A DNA stretch of 64,000 bases, from assembly GCA_025210795.1 (NCBI GenBank), contig JAOAQZ010000008.1, forward strand, positions 1-64,000. The letters are read 5' to 3'. Below the pieces are notes generated by a model. The model was not told the DNA's origin and did not search any database. It saw only the letters and a list, made by a program, of their open reading frames with translations. Origin of the DNA: Cohaesibacter sp. (GTDB lineage Bacteria; Pseudomonadota; Alphaproteobacteria; Rhizobiales; Cohaesibacteraceae). Below, piece by piece: positions 35,969 to 45,095 of this stretch. How positions within the stretch are numbered: position 1 is the first letter of the stretch; every line of letters begins with the position of its first letter. The position numbers and the translations under genes were made by a program.

Positions 35969-37342
35969 ATGCGCCTTCTCATTGCAGGATCATTGAACGG
36001 CCAATTGTCCCTGGCCACCAAAATTGCACTGGACCGCGGTGCGCAAGTCTCTCACACAGAAACGCTGGACATGGCCATGAGCCATTTGCGCGCCGGTCGC
36101 GGTGCTGACTTGATGATGGTTGACGTCCGTCTCGATATCGCCCAATTGATCAGCGCGCTGGAGACCGAACATATCACCATTCCCGTGGTTGCATGCGGCG
36201 TTGAAAATGATGCCCGTGCTGCGGTCAATGCCATTCGCGCCGGTGCCAAGGAATATATTCCCCTGCCGCCCGATCCCGATATCATTGCAGCGGTTCTGCA
36301 AGCGGTCTCGCAGGAACAGGGCGATCTGATATTCCGCGATCCGGCCATGTCTGCCGTGATGCAATTGGCCAATCAAATTGCCCCGTCCGATGCCTCTGTT
36401 CTGATCACGGGCGAAAGCGGTACGGGTAAGGAAGTGCTGGCCCGCCACCTGCACAGCCAGTCACGCCGCGCATCCAAACCATTTGTTTCGGTCAATTGCG
36501 CAGCTATCCCGGATAATCTGCTTGAATCTGAACTCTTCGGCCACGAAAAGGGGGCCTTTACCGGTGCCATTGCCCGCCGGATCGGCAAGTTTGAGGAAGC
36601 AGATAGCGGCACCTTGCTGCTTGATGAGATTTCCGAAATGGACATCCGCCTTCAGGCAAAGCTCTTGCGTGCCATTCAGGAACGCGAGATTGATCGGGTT
36701 GGTGGCTCCCAATCGGTATCCGTCGATATTCGCATCATCGCAACCTCCAACCGCAATCTGGCCGATGAAGTGCGTGCAGGCAATTTCCGCGAGGATTTGC
36801 TCTTCCGCCTCAATGTCATCAATCTGCAAATCCCGGCCCTCCGCGATCGCCCGCAGGATATCGACATTCTGGCAAGCCATTTTGCCGACAAATATGCGCA
36901 AGCCAATGGCTTGCCCGAGCGCAAACTTAGTGCCGATTGCTCCCGCCATCTCCATGCCAACCAATGGTCCGGCAATGTGCGCGAGCTTGAAAACACCATC
37001 CACCGCGCTGTTCTTCTTGCCTCCGGCACAGAAATCGGAGCCGAGGCTCTGCGTCTTCCCGATGGCAGCCGCATGGACCAAACCATCATCGGCATGGCCT
37101 CAGGCCCCGCAGCGCAAGCAGTGATGGCCGCAGAAGGCATCACCCGCACCATGGTTGGACGCACTGTTGCCGAAGTGGAGCAGGATTTGATCATCGACAC
37201 CCTTGATCATTGCCTTGGCAACCGGACCCATGCCGCCAATATTCTGGGCATTTCCATCCGCACCCTGCGCAACAAACTGCGCCAATATGCAGCCGATGGC
37301 GTGGAAATCCCCCAGCCAGGTGATGGGCGTATGGCCAGCTAG
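35969..37342 (+). CDS. flbD: Sigma-54-dependent flagellar activator FlbD
   Basis: A 457-residue NtrC-family activator of late flagellar promoters. The receiver-like N-domain (~1-115) retains VDVRLD but lacks a full acidic pocket, as in Caulobacter FlbD. The AAA+ domain (~130-365) has Walker A GESGTGKE, the sigma-54 contact loop GAFTGA, and Walker B-like GTLLLDEIS. A Fis-type helix-turn-helix closes the protein (NRTHAANILGISIRTLRNKLRQY). It fits the Caulobacter arrangement fliN-flbD-flhA. Confidence 0.93.
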   Translation: MRLLIAGSLNGQLSLATKIALDRGAQVSHTETLDMAMSHLRAGRGADLMMVDVRLDIAQLISALETEHITIPVVACGVENDARAAVNAIRAGAKEYIPLPPDPDIIAAVLQAVSQEQGDLIFRDPAMSAVMQLANQIAPSDASVLITGESGTGKEVLARHLHSQSRRASKPFVSVNCAAIPDNLLESELFGHEKGAFTGAIARRIGKFEEADSGTLLLDEISEMDIRLQAKLLRAIQEREIDRVGGSQSVSVDIRIIATSNRNLADEVRAGNFREDLLFRLNVINLQIPALRDRPQDIDILASHFADKYAQANGLPERKLSADCSRHLHANQWSGNVRELENTIHRAVLLASGTEIGAEALRLPDGSRMDQTIIGMASGPAAQAVMAAEGITRTMVGRTVAEVEQDLIIDTLDHCLGNRTHAANILGISIRTLRNKLRQYAADGVEIPQPGDGRMAS

Positions 37343-37361
37343 GCAAGTTGAGACACATTTT

Positions 37362-37386
37362 CTTTCAGGGCATCCGACCCTGAAAG
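37362..37386 (+). repeat. Hairpin in the flbD-flhA gap
   Basis: CTTTCAGGG-CATCCGA-CCCTGAAAG: nine-base perfect arms and a seven-base loop in the 75-base gap. No T run follows. It could modulate flhA expression or stabilise the upstream mRNA. Confidence 0.6.
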
Positions 37387-37417
37387 GGTAAAAAGAGCGG
37401 GATAGAAAGAGACCCTG

Positions 37418-39604
37418 ATGAGCGATGCCTCCGCACCCACAGCCGAAAGCACATTGGCCGATGGTGCCCCCCATAGCGATGAAGGCGCATCCCCTGCAGC
37501 CACCGGCCCTGCAGGTCCTTCCGCCATGGATCAAATCGCCAATGCCATAGATGTCTTGCGCCGTGGTGATCTGGGTCTTGCTATCGGGGTGATGGTCATT
37601 CTGGTGGTCATGATCCTGCCCATGCCGGGCTTCATGCTCGACATGTTTCTGGCAATCTCGATCATCTTTTCCATTCTTATTCTGATGACGGCCCTGTTCA
37701 TTCGCGCCCCGCTCGAATTCTCGGCTTTTCCCACGGTCTTGCTGGTCGCCACCATGCTCAGGCTGGCGCTTAACCTTGCCTCTACCCGTCTCATCCTCGC
37801 CAATGGTCATGAGGGAGGCAGTGCAGCAGGCAATGTGATCGAGGCCTTTGGCAATTTCATCACCCAAGGCAATTTCGTCATCGGAGTGATCGTCTTTGCC
37901 ATCCTGATCACCGTTAATTTCGTTGTGATTACCAAAGGCTCTGGCCGTATTGCTGAAGTGGCTGCCCGTTTCACACTGGACGCGATGCCCGGCAAACAAA
38001 TGGCCATTGATGCCGATCTGTCCGCTGGCTTGATTGACGATCAGGAAGCCAAGAGCCGCCGTAAGGAACTCTCAGACGAAAGCTCTTTCTTTGGGGCCAT
38101 GGATGGTGCTTCCAAATTCGTGCGCGGCGATGCTATTGCCGGCCTTGTGATCACCTTCATCAATGTGCTTGGCGGCATCATCATTGGAGTTGCCCAAAAG
38201 GAAATGGCCTTTGGCGATGCGGTTCAGGCCTATACCCTGCTTACCATTGGTGATGGTCTGGTCTCGCAAATCCCCGCTCTCGTTGTCTCCACCGCAGCGG
38301 GCATGCTCGTCTCCAAAGCCGGTGTTTCCGGCTCTGCTGACAAAGCTATGGCCACGCAGCTCTCCGGCTATCCCAAGGCTCTGGGCATGTCTTCTGCCGT
38401 TATGGTGGTCATGGCCTTCCTTCCGGGCATGCCAGCCATTCCATTCCTTGCCCTTGCAGGTGGTGCAGGTTATCTCGCTTATAAAGCCAGCAACAAGCAA
38501 AAGACCGAGCTATTGCAACAGGCCATCCAGCAACAACAGGAAGCTTTACAAGAGGCTGAGCCCCCTGCGGAAGAGCCAATCAGTCAGGTTCTCAAAATGG
38601 ACGAACTGCGGCTGGAGCTTGGCTATGGCCTTATTTCCATGGCCAATGGCGAAGGCTCCGAGCAACTGACAGACCAGATCAAAGCCCTGCGCAGACAGCT
38701 TGCCTCCGAGATGGGCTTTGTCATGCCTGCTGTGCGCATTCTGGACAATGTCCAGCTTCAGGCCAATGATTATGTGCTCAAGGTCAAGGAAGTGGAAGTG
38801 GGACGCGGTGTTGTCTATCCCGGCCAGTTCATGACCATGGACCCGTCAGGCGGCCAGATCAACTTGCCCGGCAACCAGACAACCGAGCCAACCTTTGGTC
38901 TTCCCGCAACATGGATTGATACATCCCTGCGCGAGGAAGCCACCATCCTTGGCCTCACGGTTGTGGATCCGGCCACCGTGATTTCCACGCACCTGACCGA
39001 AATCATCAAAAACAACATGTCCGAGCTGTTGTCTTATGGTGTGGTTCAGGCATTGCTTGAAGAATTGCCCGATGACCAGCGCAAACTGGTTGATGATATT
39101 GTCCCAAGCCAGATCACCATTTCCGGTATTCAGCGCGTGCTACAATCCCTGCTGGATGAACGCATTTCCATCCGCGACTTGGGCTCCATTCTTGAAGGCG
39201 TTGCGGATGCTTCAGGCTTTACCCGCTCCATCCAGACCATGACAGAGCATGTCCGCTCGCGCCTGTCCTTGCAAATCTGTGCCTCTCATCAGGCACCGGG
39301 TGGCTATCTGCCCATTATCACCCTCTCTCCCATCTGGGAGCAGGAATTTGCCTCCGCCTTGATCGGAGAAGGCGATGACAAACAGCTCGCCATGGCCCCA
39401 AGCAAATTGCAGGAATTTGTCGGCCTTGTCCGCGATGCCTTTGAAGATGCAGCACAGATGGGGGAAATACCGGTTCTTCTGACCTCACCGGGCACACGCC
39501 CCTATGTGCGCTCCATCATCGAGCGCTTCCGCGCACATACAACAGTTTTGTCACAAGGGGAAATCCATTCCCGCGTCCGCCTGAAAACAGTGGCAACGAT
39601 TTAA
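37418..39604 (+). CDS. flhA: Flagellar export gate protein FlhA
   Basis: A 728-residue inner-membrane component of the flagellar type III export gate. A ~45-residue hydrophilic leader is followed by about eight membrane helices (~48-355) with the FHIPEP-type region FSAFPTVLLVATMLRLALNLASTRLIL (key residues R and N) and KGSGRIAEVAARFTLDAMPGKQMAIDADL. The cytoplasmic domain (~385-728) binds export chaperones and substrates. Last flagellar gene in the operon. Confidence 0.95.
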   Translation: MSDASAPTAESTLADGAPHSDEGASPAATGPAGPSAMDQIANAIDVLRRGDLGLAIGVMVILVVMILPMPGFMLDMFLAISIIFSILILMTALFIRAPLEFSAFPTVLLVATMLRLALNLASTRLILANGHEGGSAAGNVIEAFGNFITQGNFVIGVIVFAILITVNFVVITKGSGRIAEVAARFTLDAMPGKQMAIDADLSAGLIDDQEAKSRRKELSDESSFFGAMDGASKFVRGDAIAGLVITFINVLGGIIIGVAQKEMAFGDAVQAYTLLTIGDGLVSQIPALVVSTAAGMLVSKAGVSGSADKAMATQLSGYPKALGMSSAVMVVMAFLPGMPAIPFLALAGGAGYLAYKASNKQKTELLQQAIQQQQEALQEAEPPAEEPISQVLKMDELRLELGYGLISMANGEGSEQLTDQIKALRRQLASEMGFVMPAVRILDNVQLQANDYVLKVKEVEVGRGVVYPGQFMTMDPSGGQINLPGNQTTEPTFGLPATWIDTSLREEATILGLTVVDPATVISTHLTEIIKNNMSELLSYGVVQALLEELPDDQRKLVDDIVPSQITISGIQRVLQSLLDERISIRDLGSILEGVADASGFTRSIQTMTEHVRSRLSLQICASHQAPGGYLPIITLSPIWEQEFASALIGEGDDKQLAMAPSKLQEFVGLVRDAFEDAAQMGEIPVLLTSPGTRPYVRSIIERFRAHTTVLSQGEIHSRVRLKTVATI

Positions 39605-39618
39605 GTAAGAGATAAAAC

Positions 39619-40206
39619 TTGGCATACAAACTAAAAAATTTCACAGGCGACCAGCGCACGAATGAATTTAAGGAGTGGTCGACAATACTAAAGCAAGCGA
39701 CCAAACTACAAAATAGATACAACAATCTAATGCAAGATGATGACATGTTTGCCTACAACGAAGTAGCAAGCCTTGGCGTCTTGTCTTCTGCAGCACACAT
39801 GGCCGGTTTTTCTTCACTCATGGAATACGTATCCATAAAAAATCAAAAAAACGATCGGCGAAAAAAATCTAGAAATAGCCGAGCGGACTTATGGATTCAA
39901 GGAGACACCAGATCTTGGTCTTTTGAAGCAAAGCAGCTAAATTGCTATGACAAAATATCGGAAAAACAAATCCAAAAGAAGCTGAATGAGGCCATCTCAG
40001 ATACAAGATCTATTCAACGTAGTGAAGCAGATACAAGAGCCGCGTGCTTAATAATCAACATGAACGAGATATATCATTACGATATTGAACATAATTACAA
40101 TCAATGCAAAGAATTCTCAAATAACAATACTCAGTTATTCTGCTGGTCAATTGAGACCAAAGCTCAAACTTCAGCAACTTTCTTTCTCTTCAAGATCGTC
40201 AGTTAA
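39619..40206 (+). CDS. Putative PD-(D/E)XK nuclease-like protein, AT-rich insert
   Basis: A 195-residue protein I cannot name. It has the elements of the PD-(D/E)XK (restriction-endonuclease) fold: Glu48 in a helix (AYNEVASLGVLSSAAHMAG), Asp90 (RADLWIQ), Glu103-x-Lys105 (WSFEAKQ) on the next strand, then helix and strand segments (TRAACLIINMN). The gene is clearly more AT-rich than its neighbours and uses AGA/ATA/AAT codons freely, suggesting horizontal gain. The start is TTG at 39619, 15 bases after flhA, with an in-frame stop just before it; the next ATG is at 39730. It could be an orphan restriction-like nuclease or a defence protein. Confidence 0.65.
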   Translation: MAYKLKNFTGDQRTNEFKEWSTILKQATKLQNRYNNLMQDDDMFAYNEVASLGVLSSAAHMAGFSSLMEYVSIKNQKNDRRKKSRNSRADLWIQGDTRSWSFEAKQLNCYDKISEKQIQKKLNEAISDTRSIQRSEADTRAACLIINMNEIYHYDIEHNYNQCKEFSNNNTQLFCWSIETKAQTSATFFLFKIVS

Positions 40207-40210
40207 ACTG

Positions 40211-40636
40211 CTATTTCTTGATCAAGACCGCTGCCACAGCAGAGCCAAGTGTTGCACTGGCATAAAACCACAGACCGGGCAGCACGCTGGCAGCGGCAAG
40301 TCCGGATGTCTTGGCTGAAAAGACAACAAGGGCCACCAACAGCACATCCATCATCGACCATTTGCTGGTCAGGCTTAAAAGCGACAGAGACCGCGAACGC
40401 CCGCTGCGCCCCGCACTCCCCTTATAGGCAGCATAATGCAGCAGCATGATTTTAAGCGCGGGAAAAGCTAGAGAAAAAATTGCAACAATAGCCGCCAGCA
40501 GCGGCTCACCATCCCCCCATAACCCCCAAAGAATGCTCAGAAGCGACGGGGTTTCGGTAAAAAATAGCAGCTTGTCCAGCGAGACCAGCGGCATTGTCAC
40601 GCCAAGCCCGAAGGAAAAAGCCACACCGGCAAGCAA
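40211..40636 (-). CDS. PqiA-like membrane protein, N-terminus possibly frameshifted
   Basis: A 141-residue membrane protein resembling paraquat-inducible protein A domains: four helices, with PLVSLDKLLFFTETPSLLSILWGLW near residue 20 and FSLAFPALKIMLL near 55. In the readable frame only a TTG at 40636 can start it, inside the first helix and without a ribosome site. A single-base deletion in the A5/G4 run at 40635..40643 would join it to ATG 40679 or 40673, giving an N-terminus that reads into PLLLAGVAF. So it is either frameshifted, affected by a homopolymer error, or starts at TTG. Convergent with the nuclease-like gene. Confidence 0.65.
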   Translation of the reverse strand: MLAGVAFSFGLGVTMPLVSLDKLLFFTETPSLLSILWGLWGDGEPLLAAIVAIFSLAFPALKIMLLHYAAYKGSAGRSGRSRSLSLLSLTSKWSMMDVLLVALVVFSAKTSGLAAASVLPGLWFYASATLGSAVAAVLIKK

Positions 40637-40937
40637 AAAGGGGAGAATATATGACAGAGGACTGATCCCGCATCTTCATAGGCCGCACCAAGGCCTGCCA
40701 CCTGATTTGGCAAACCGGAAATGTCAGCATAAAGCCCGCGCAAAAGAAGATAAAGGGGATCCTGCCAATCATACCGCACTGATTGGCCCAAAAAAGAATG
40801 CCCCCAAAAGGCTGATTGGCAATGATCCATCACCAATCAGATCCATTGGAGCACTGACAGGCGCATCTTTATTATATCGGGACTGATGCACCCGTAATCC
40901 GGCTGCTGGCAACAGCCGGGCCATTTAGCTGAAATAA

Positions 40938-41348
40938 TTACCGGCGATACCGCCCGATCATATTAAACTCGTCCAGCTCGGCCTGTTCTGCCTCTTCTTG
41001 GGCAGCCCGGTCCCGCGCCTGATCGCGTTCTTCCAGCTTTTCAACTTTTTTCAGCTCGCCAATCGCTTCGCGCAATTGATCCTGCGCACGCTCAAGCTGC
41101 TCATCAAGATCTGCAATCGACACCAGCAGATTGTCTTTGCGCTGCATCGCAGCCTTGGCAAAAGTAGGATAGGCAAAATGGGCCACATCATTGATGCCCG
41201 CCTTTTCCTCTTCAAAGGCGATCTGGTCATCCAGATCCTTGATCATGGTCTGGAACTCAGTGACCATCAATTCAATTTGTCCAACCTGACGGCGTTTGTC
41301 ATCCACCTGAAACCGCTTAAGGCGGATAAGACTCTCACGTGACTTCAT
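40938..41348 (-). CDS. fliJ: Flagellar export chaperone FliJ
   Basis: A 136-residue, almost entirely coiled-coil protein, rich in Glu, Gln, Lys and Arg. FliJ sits in the FliI hexamer like the gamma subunit of F-ATPase and links it to FlhA. The N-terminal SLIRLKRFQVDDKRRQVGQIE and length fit. The ATG at 41348 has AAGGAG eight bases upstream; the TTG two codons earlier is too close to that site. It follows fliI by 12 bases. Confidence 0.88.
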   Translation of the reverse strand: MKSRESLIRLKRFQVDDKRRQVGQIELMVTEFQTMIKDLDDQIAFEEEKAGINDVAHFAYPTFAKAAMQRKDNLLVSIADLDEQLERAQDQLREAIGELKKVEKLEERDQARDRAAQEEAEQAELDEFNMIGRYRR

Positions 41349-41360
41349 ACTCAATACTCC

Positions 41361-42701
41361 TTAAAGCCCCGAAACTTCCTGGCTTAGATGCTCTCCCAAT
41401 ATAGCCTCCAGCGATTGATAGCCCTCTTCAATGCTGGTTGCCTCACCCTTAAACTGGGTTAAATAGGCCTCCAGCGGCTCATGAAGAGCAATCGCCAAAT
41501 CCACATCAGGGTCGCTACCCTGTTTATAGGCACCCAGACGGATCAATTCTTCCATATCCGTATAGGTCGCCATATACTGCTTCGCCTTTAATACGCTTGG
41601 CCAATAGGCCGGGTCAGCAGCTTTGGGAAGTGTACGCGAAACTGATTTCAAAATACTTATCGCCGGATATCTTCCCCGTTCCGCAATTTGCCTTTCCATG
41701 ACGATATGTCCGTCCAAAATACCACGAACAGCATCGGCCACAGGCTCATTGTGATTATCACCTTCCACTAAAACCGTAAAAAGTCCTGTAACAGATCCCT
41801 CATTTTTTACCCCAGGGCCCGCTCTTTCCAATAATTTTGGCAATTCTGCAAAAACTGTGGGCGTATATCCCTTGGAAGTGGGCGGTTCACCCGCTGCCAG
41901 ACCAATTTCGCGCTGGGCCTGTGCAAAACGTGTGACTGAATCCATCATACACAGCACTTGCTTGCCTTCACCGCGGAAATATTCCGACAAAGCCAAGGTC
42001 AAATATGCGGCCTGACGCCGCATCAAAGCCATTTCATCTGATGTCGCAACCACAACAACAGAGCGGGCAAGCCCCTCCTCGCCCAAGTCATCTTCAATAA
42101 ATTCCTGAACCTCGCGCCCTCGTTCACCAATCAGCCCAATGATATTGACGTCCGACGAGGCATTTCGGGCAAGCATGGACAAAAGAACAGATTTCCCCAC
42201 TCCGGAGCCAGCGAAAATCCCCATACGCTGGCCCTGACACAGAGTGATGAAGCTGTTAATCGCCCGAACACCCAAATCCATGGGGCCACCAACACGAGTT
42301 CTGGCGTGAGCCGCTGGTGGCTTTTGGCGAAGCGGCACAAGAGCATGCCCTCGCGGCAAAGGACCTTTACCATCAACAGGTTCCCCGAAAGCATTAACCA
42401 CCCGTCCAAGCCATCCTTTGCTGGGACGGATAGAAGACGCAGGCAACAGATCGGCCCGGCATCCAAGGCGTATACCCTCAAGCTCGGAGAAAGGCAGACA
42501 CATGGCCCTGTCTTTGGCAAAGCCCACCACTTCGCACAAAACGGGATCGTGATCGCGGCTTTTAATCGAAACAAGTGAGCCAACACTCATTTCAAATAAA
42601 GGCCCGACCACTTCCACCAAATGCCCCTGAATGGCCGCCACCTTTCCATATGAGTGGCGCGGCGTCACATCTTCCAGCTTTCCAATCAGATCCTGCACCA
42701 T
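41361..42701 (-). CDS. fliI: Flagellum-specific ATPase FliI
   Basis: A 446-residue ATPase of the F1-beta-like type III export class. Walker A is [17 protein letters not shown] near residue 165, followed by [15 protein letters not shown] and the ATPase alpha/beta signature region [23 protein letters not shown] near 280 (key residues P, S, F). It energises export with FliH and FliJ. The ATG at 42701 is used; a TTG two codons upstream is in frame. The gene is divergent from ctrA across a shared regulatory region. Confidence 0.95.
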   Translation of the reverse strand: MVQDLIGKLEDVTPRHSYGKVAAIQGHLVEVVGPLFEMSVGSLVSIKSRDHDPVLCEVVGFAKDRAMCLPFSELEGIRLGCRADLLPASSIRPSKGWLGRVVNAFGEPVDGKGPLPRGHALVPLRQKPPAAHARTRVGGPMDLGVRAINSFITLCQGQRMGIFAGSGVGKSVLLSMLARNASSDVNIIGLIGERGREVQEFIEDDLGEEGLARSVVVVATSDEMALMRRQAAYLTLALSEYFRGEGKQVLCMMDSVTRFAQAQREIGLAAGEPPTSKGYTPTVFAELPKLLERAGPGVKNEGSVTGLFTVLVEGDNHNEPVADAVRGILDGHIVMERQIAERGRYPAISILKSVSRTLPKAADPAYWPSVLKAKQYMATYTDMEELIRLGAYKQGSDPDVDLAIALHEPLEAYLTQFKGEATSIEEGYQSLEAILGEHLSQEVSGL

Positions 42702-42750
42702 TGCCAAGCCTTTAATGATTCTCTTCGATCGTAACGATTCGTTTACCCCT

Positions 42751-42758
42751 ATGGTTAA
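42751..42758 (-). promoter_or_regulatory. CtrA half-site in the fliI/ctrA promoter region
   Basis: TTAACCAT on the minus strand (ATGGTTAA on plus). The same octamer forms the left half of CtrA box 1 ahead of fliF. With the half-site at 42962 it suggests CtrA acts on its own promoter or on fliI. Confidence 0.45.
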
Positions 42759-42847
42759 TTATTAAAGCATAGGATTCATAAAGGTAAATTTTGCCCAGTT
42801 TAATTGGTGAATTATTGCTGAGTCGAAGGAATCGCTTACAGGGGTTT

Positions 42848-42866
42848 CTTAAAGTGAAACTTTAAG
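42848..42866. promoter_or_regulatory. Inverted repeat in the ctrA promoter region
   Basis: CTTAAAGT-GAA-ACTTTAAG, eight-base perfect arms with a three-base centre. It may be an operator for an unidentified regulator; its TTAA elements are nine bases apart, so it is not a standard CtrA box. Confidence 0.45.
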
Positions 42867-42961
42867 TCTCATCATAGGCACTTTTTGCCTACTATTCAAT
42901 GAGATACCATTTTTTTTGGTAAAGTTTCTCGACAAGGCTTGCATGATGGAATCAGTATTTG

Positions 42962-42969
42962 TTAACCAT
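42962..42969 (+). promoter_or_regulatory. CtrA half-site upstream of ctrA
   Basis: TTAACCAT, about 100 bases before the ctrA start, next to a GAATC site. Confidence 0.45.
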
Positions 42970-43067
42970 TATGTATTAGCTTTTAACTGGGATGTGATTT
43001 GGTCCTTAGCGTCTGCGGGAAAAGCAGGTCGCTCCAAGCCCAGGAAAGGCAAAATGAGGGGATTGGC

Positions 43068-43769
43068 ATGCGCGTATTGCTAATTGAGGACGACAGCGCC
43101 ACGGCACAAAGCATCGAGTTGATGCTCAAGTCGGAAAGTTTCAATGTTTACACCACCGATCTCGGTGAAGAAGGCATCGATCTTGGCAAGCTGTACGACT
43201 ATGACATTATTCTACTGGATTTGAACCTGCCAGATATGAGCGGCTACGAAGTTCTTCGTACCCTTCGCGTCTCCAAGGTGAAAACTCCTATTCTAATCCT
43301 GTCCGGTCTTGCCGGAATTGAGGACAAGGTCCGTGGTCTCGGTTTTGGTGCCGACGATTACATGACCAAACCATTTCATAAAGACGAATTGGTTGCCCGC
43401 ATTCACGCCATTGTGCGCCGCTCCAAAGGCCATGCACAATCTGTGATCACCACAGGCGAATTGACCGTTAACCTCGACACCAAAACTGTTGAAGTTAACA
43501 GCCAGCGTGTGCATCTGACGGGCAAAGAATATCAAATGCTTGAATTGTTGAGCCTGAGAAAAGGCACAACACTCACCAAAGAGATGTTCCTAAACCATCT
43601 CTATGGCGGCATGGATGAGCCAGAGCTCAAGATCATCGACGTATTCATCTGTAAATTGCGCAAAAAGCTGGCAACAGCCACCGGCGGTCGAAACTATATC
43701 GAAACCGTCTGGGGCCGTGGCTATGTATTGCGCGAGCCAGATGAAGATGGCTTGAAAGAAAGCGCATAA
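43068..43769 (+). CDS. ctrA: Cell-cycle master regulator CtrA
   Basis: A 233-residue OmpR-class response regulator. The receiver (~1-120) has the acidic residues at 8-9, phospho-acceptor Asp51 (the same number as in Caulobacter) and Lys in [10 protein letters not shown]. The winged-helix domain (~125-228) contains [37 protein letters not shown], almost diagnostic for CtrA (key LTGKEY and LNHLYGG). CtrA controls flagellar, chemotaxis and cell-cycle genes and is phosphorylated through ChpT. The C-terminus ends in Ser-Ala, somewhat like the Ala-Ala ClpXP degron. The ATG at 43068 has GAGGGG upstream; an upstream extension to 42999 has no family similarity. Confidence 0.96.
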   Translation: MRVLLIEDDSATAQSIELMLKSESFNVYTTDLGEEGIDLGKLYDYDIILLDLNLPDMSGYEVLRTLRVSKVKTPILILSGLAGIEDKVRGLGFGADDYMTKPFHKDELVARIHAIVRRSKGHAQSVITTGELTVNLDTKTVEVNSQRVHLTGKEYQMLELLSLRKGTTLTKEMFLNHLYGGMDEPELKIIDVFICKLRKKLATATGGRNYIETVWGRGYVLREPDEDGLKESA

Positions 43770-43803
43770 CGCCCTTTCGCGCAAAGCTCCCCTATAGAAT
43801 TTC

Positions 43804-43840
43804 AAAAGCCCGATCTTTGATTAAGATCGGGCTTTTCTTT
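43804..43840 (+). terminator. Rho-independent terminator after ctrA
   Basis: AAAAGCCCGATCTT...AAGATCGGGCTTTT stem, T-rich 3' side, 35 bases after the ctrA stop. Confidence 0.93.
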
Positions 43841-43917
43841 TGCCGCACATCGGTCGCCCCCCTTACCGGAAAAAGCACACCTGATTTGGTCTAGCCTTAC
43901 GCACCAGACGAGGCACA

Positions 43918-43951
43918 AAAAAGCGCGCAAGATCTCTCTCACGCGCTTTTT
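43918..43951 (-). terminator. Rho-independent terminator of the che operon
   Basis: AAAAAGCGCG...CGCGCTTTTT with ten-base perfect arms, about 35 bases past the cheR stop on the minus strand. The symmetrical A and T runs make it potentially bidirectional. Confidence 0.88.
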
Positions 43952-43985
43952 GCTTTAATACCAGTGCCTGATCGCGGCTATTCCC

Positions 43986-45095
43986 TTAGCCCCGTTTTAT
44001 ACTTGTAAAGCGTGATGTGGTTGGTGTCGCAGGGCGCTCCCCAAGGCGGCTACTCGTACCTGTACTGCCCCGGGCACTATTACCAAGACCAGATGATGCC
44101 TTCGTCACCCCGGAAGAAAAGCGCGAAGCGCCTCCTGCACCAGAAGTCGCAGTGCCAGCCGCACTGCCAAGACCAGGGCGTGTCAACCCACCAGCAGCAC
44201 CAGAAGGCCGGCTCACAGCAGAAGTAACTCCAGCCCGAGTCCCACCTGCAGCACGCATCGGCATTGGCGCCGCTTCAAGCTTGGCCGCACGGCTAGTGCT
44301 ATAAAGGCCACGCTTACCAGGAATAGACTTGAACTCATTTGTCAGCCCAACCACAGTTTCGGCTGCACCCAGCACCAAAAAGCCATCATCCGGCATCTGC
44401 TTGGATAGGCGGTTCATGATATCGGTCTTGGTTGCCTGATCAAAATAAATCAGAACATTTCGACAAAAGATCACATCAAACTGACCAAGAGCACCGAAAC
44501 TATCAAGCAGATTAAACGGCTTATAGGTGACCATGGAGCGGATCTCAGGTTTAACCTGCCACATTTCTCCATGCTGTGTGAAATATTTGAGCAAGAACTG
44601 AACCGGCAATCCGCGCTGCACCTCAAATTGGCTGTAATAGCCAACCTTTGCCTTCTCCAGAACATCCGTCGACAGGTCGGTCCCAATGATCTCAAATCGT
44701 GCCCCACCCAGCTTGGCGGAGTTTTCCTTCAAGCACATAGCAAGTGAATACGGCTCCTGCCCGGTAGAAGCAGCGGCACACCAAATCCGAATTTTCTTCC
44801 CCGGACGGCTCGCCACCATATGAGGCAGGATAGTATCGACAAAATTGTCAAATGGCGTCTTATCACGAAAAAAGAACGACTCATTGGTCGTCATTGCTTC
44901 AACCACTTCGGTTTGAAGCACTCTTTCGCTTGCACTTTTCAGCTTGGAAATCAGATCAGAAATCGTCTGCAAACCCGCCTTGCGCGCAATTGGCATCAAG
45001 CGGCTTTCAATCAAATATTGTTTGTCATTAGACAGAACAAGACCGGACTTTTGCTTCAAAAATGTCTGAAGGTAAGCATATTCTTGTGGTGTCAT
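43986..45095 (-). CDS. cheR: Chemotaxis methyltransferase CheR with long low-complexity tail
   Basis: A 369-residue S-adenosylmethionine-dependent methyltransferase that methylates receptor glutamates. N-domain (~1-75), then the catalytic domain with TTNESFFFRDKTPF near 70, AAASTGQEPYSLAM (SAM motif) near 105, EIIGTDLS near 140 and FDVIFCRNVLIYFD near 210. The ~100 C-terminal residues are almost only Gly, Ala, Ser, Thr, Arg and Pro and look disordered and basic. Start overlaps the cheB stop (TAATG). Last gene of the che operon. Confidence 0.93.
   Translation of the reverse strand: MTPQEYAYLQTFLKQKSGLVLSNDKQYLIESRLMPIARKAGLQTISDLISKLKSASERVLQTEVVEAMTTNESFFFRDKTPFDNFVDTILPHMVASRPGKKIRIWCAAASTGQEPYSLAMCLKENSAKLGGARFEIIGTDLSTDVLEKAKVGYYSQFEVQRGLPVQFLLKYFTQHGEMWQVKPEIRSMVTYKPFNLLDSFGALGQFDVIFCRNVLIYFDQATKTDIMNRLSKQMPDDGFLVLGAAETVVGLTNEFKSIPGKRGLYSTSRAAKLEAAPMPMRAAGGTRAGVTSAVSRPSGAAGGLTRPGLGSAAGTATSGAGGASRFSSGVTKASSGLGNSARGSTGTSSRLGERPATPTTSRFTSIKRG

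Larger units (their letters stand above)
42736..42953. promoter_or_regulatory. Cluster of five GANTC (CcrM) sites ahead of ctrA
   Basis: GATTC at 42736 and 42773, GAGTC at 42820, GAATC at 42829 and 42949. In Caulobacter the methylation state of a GANTC site in the ctrA P1 promoter times ctrA expression. Five sites in about 220 bases is several times the number expected by chance. Confidence 0.6.

Noticed and set aside
37100..37999. 299-codon frame opposite flbD/flhA
   Set aside because: His/Gly/Asp-rich composition is what the reverse strand of a strongly biased gene gives; both sense genes are certain.
40446..40886. 146-codon plus-strand frame opposite the PqiA-like gene
   Set aside because: Lies antisense to a convincing membrane protein and has Lys/Arg/Pro-rich shadow composition.
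42848..42866. CTTAAAGT dyad considered as a CtrA box
   Set aside because: The TTAA elements are nine bases apart instead of seven, so it is listed only as an unassigned dyad.
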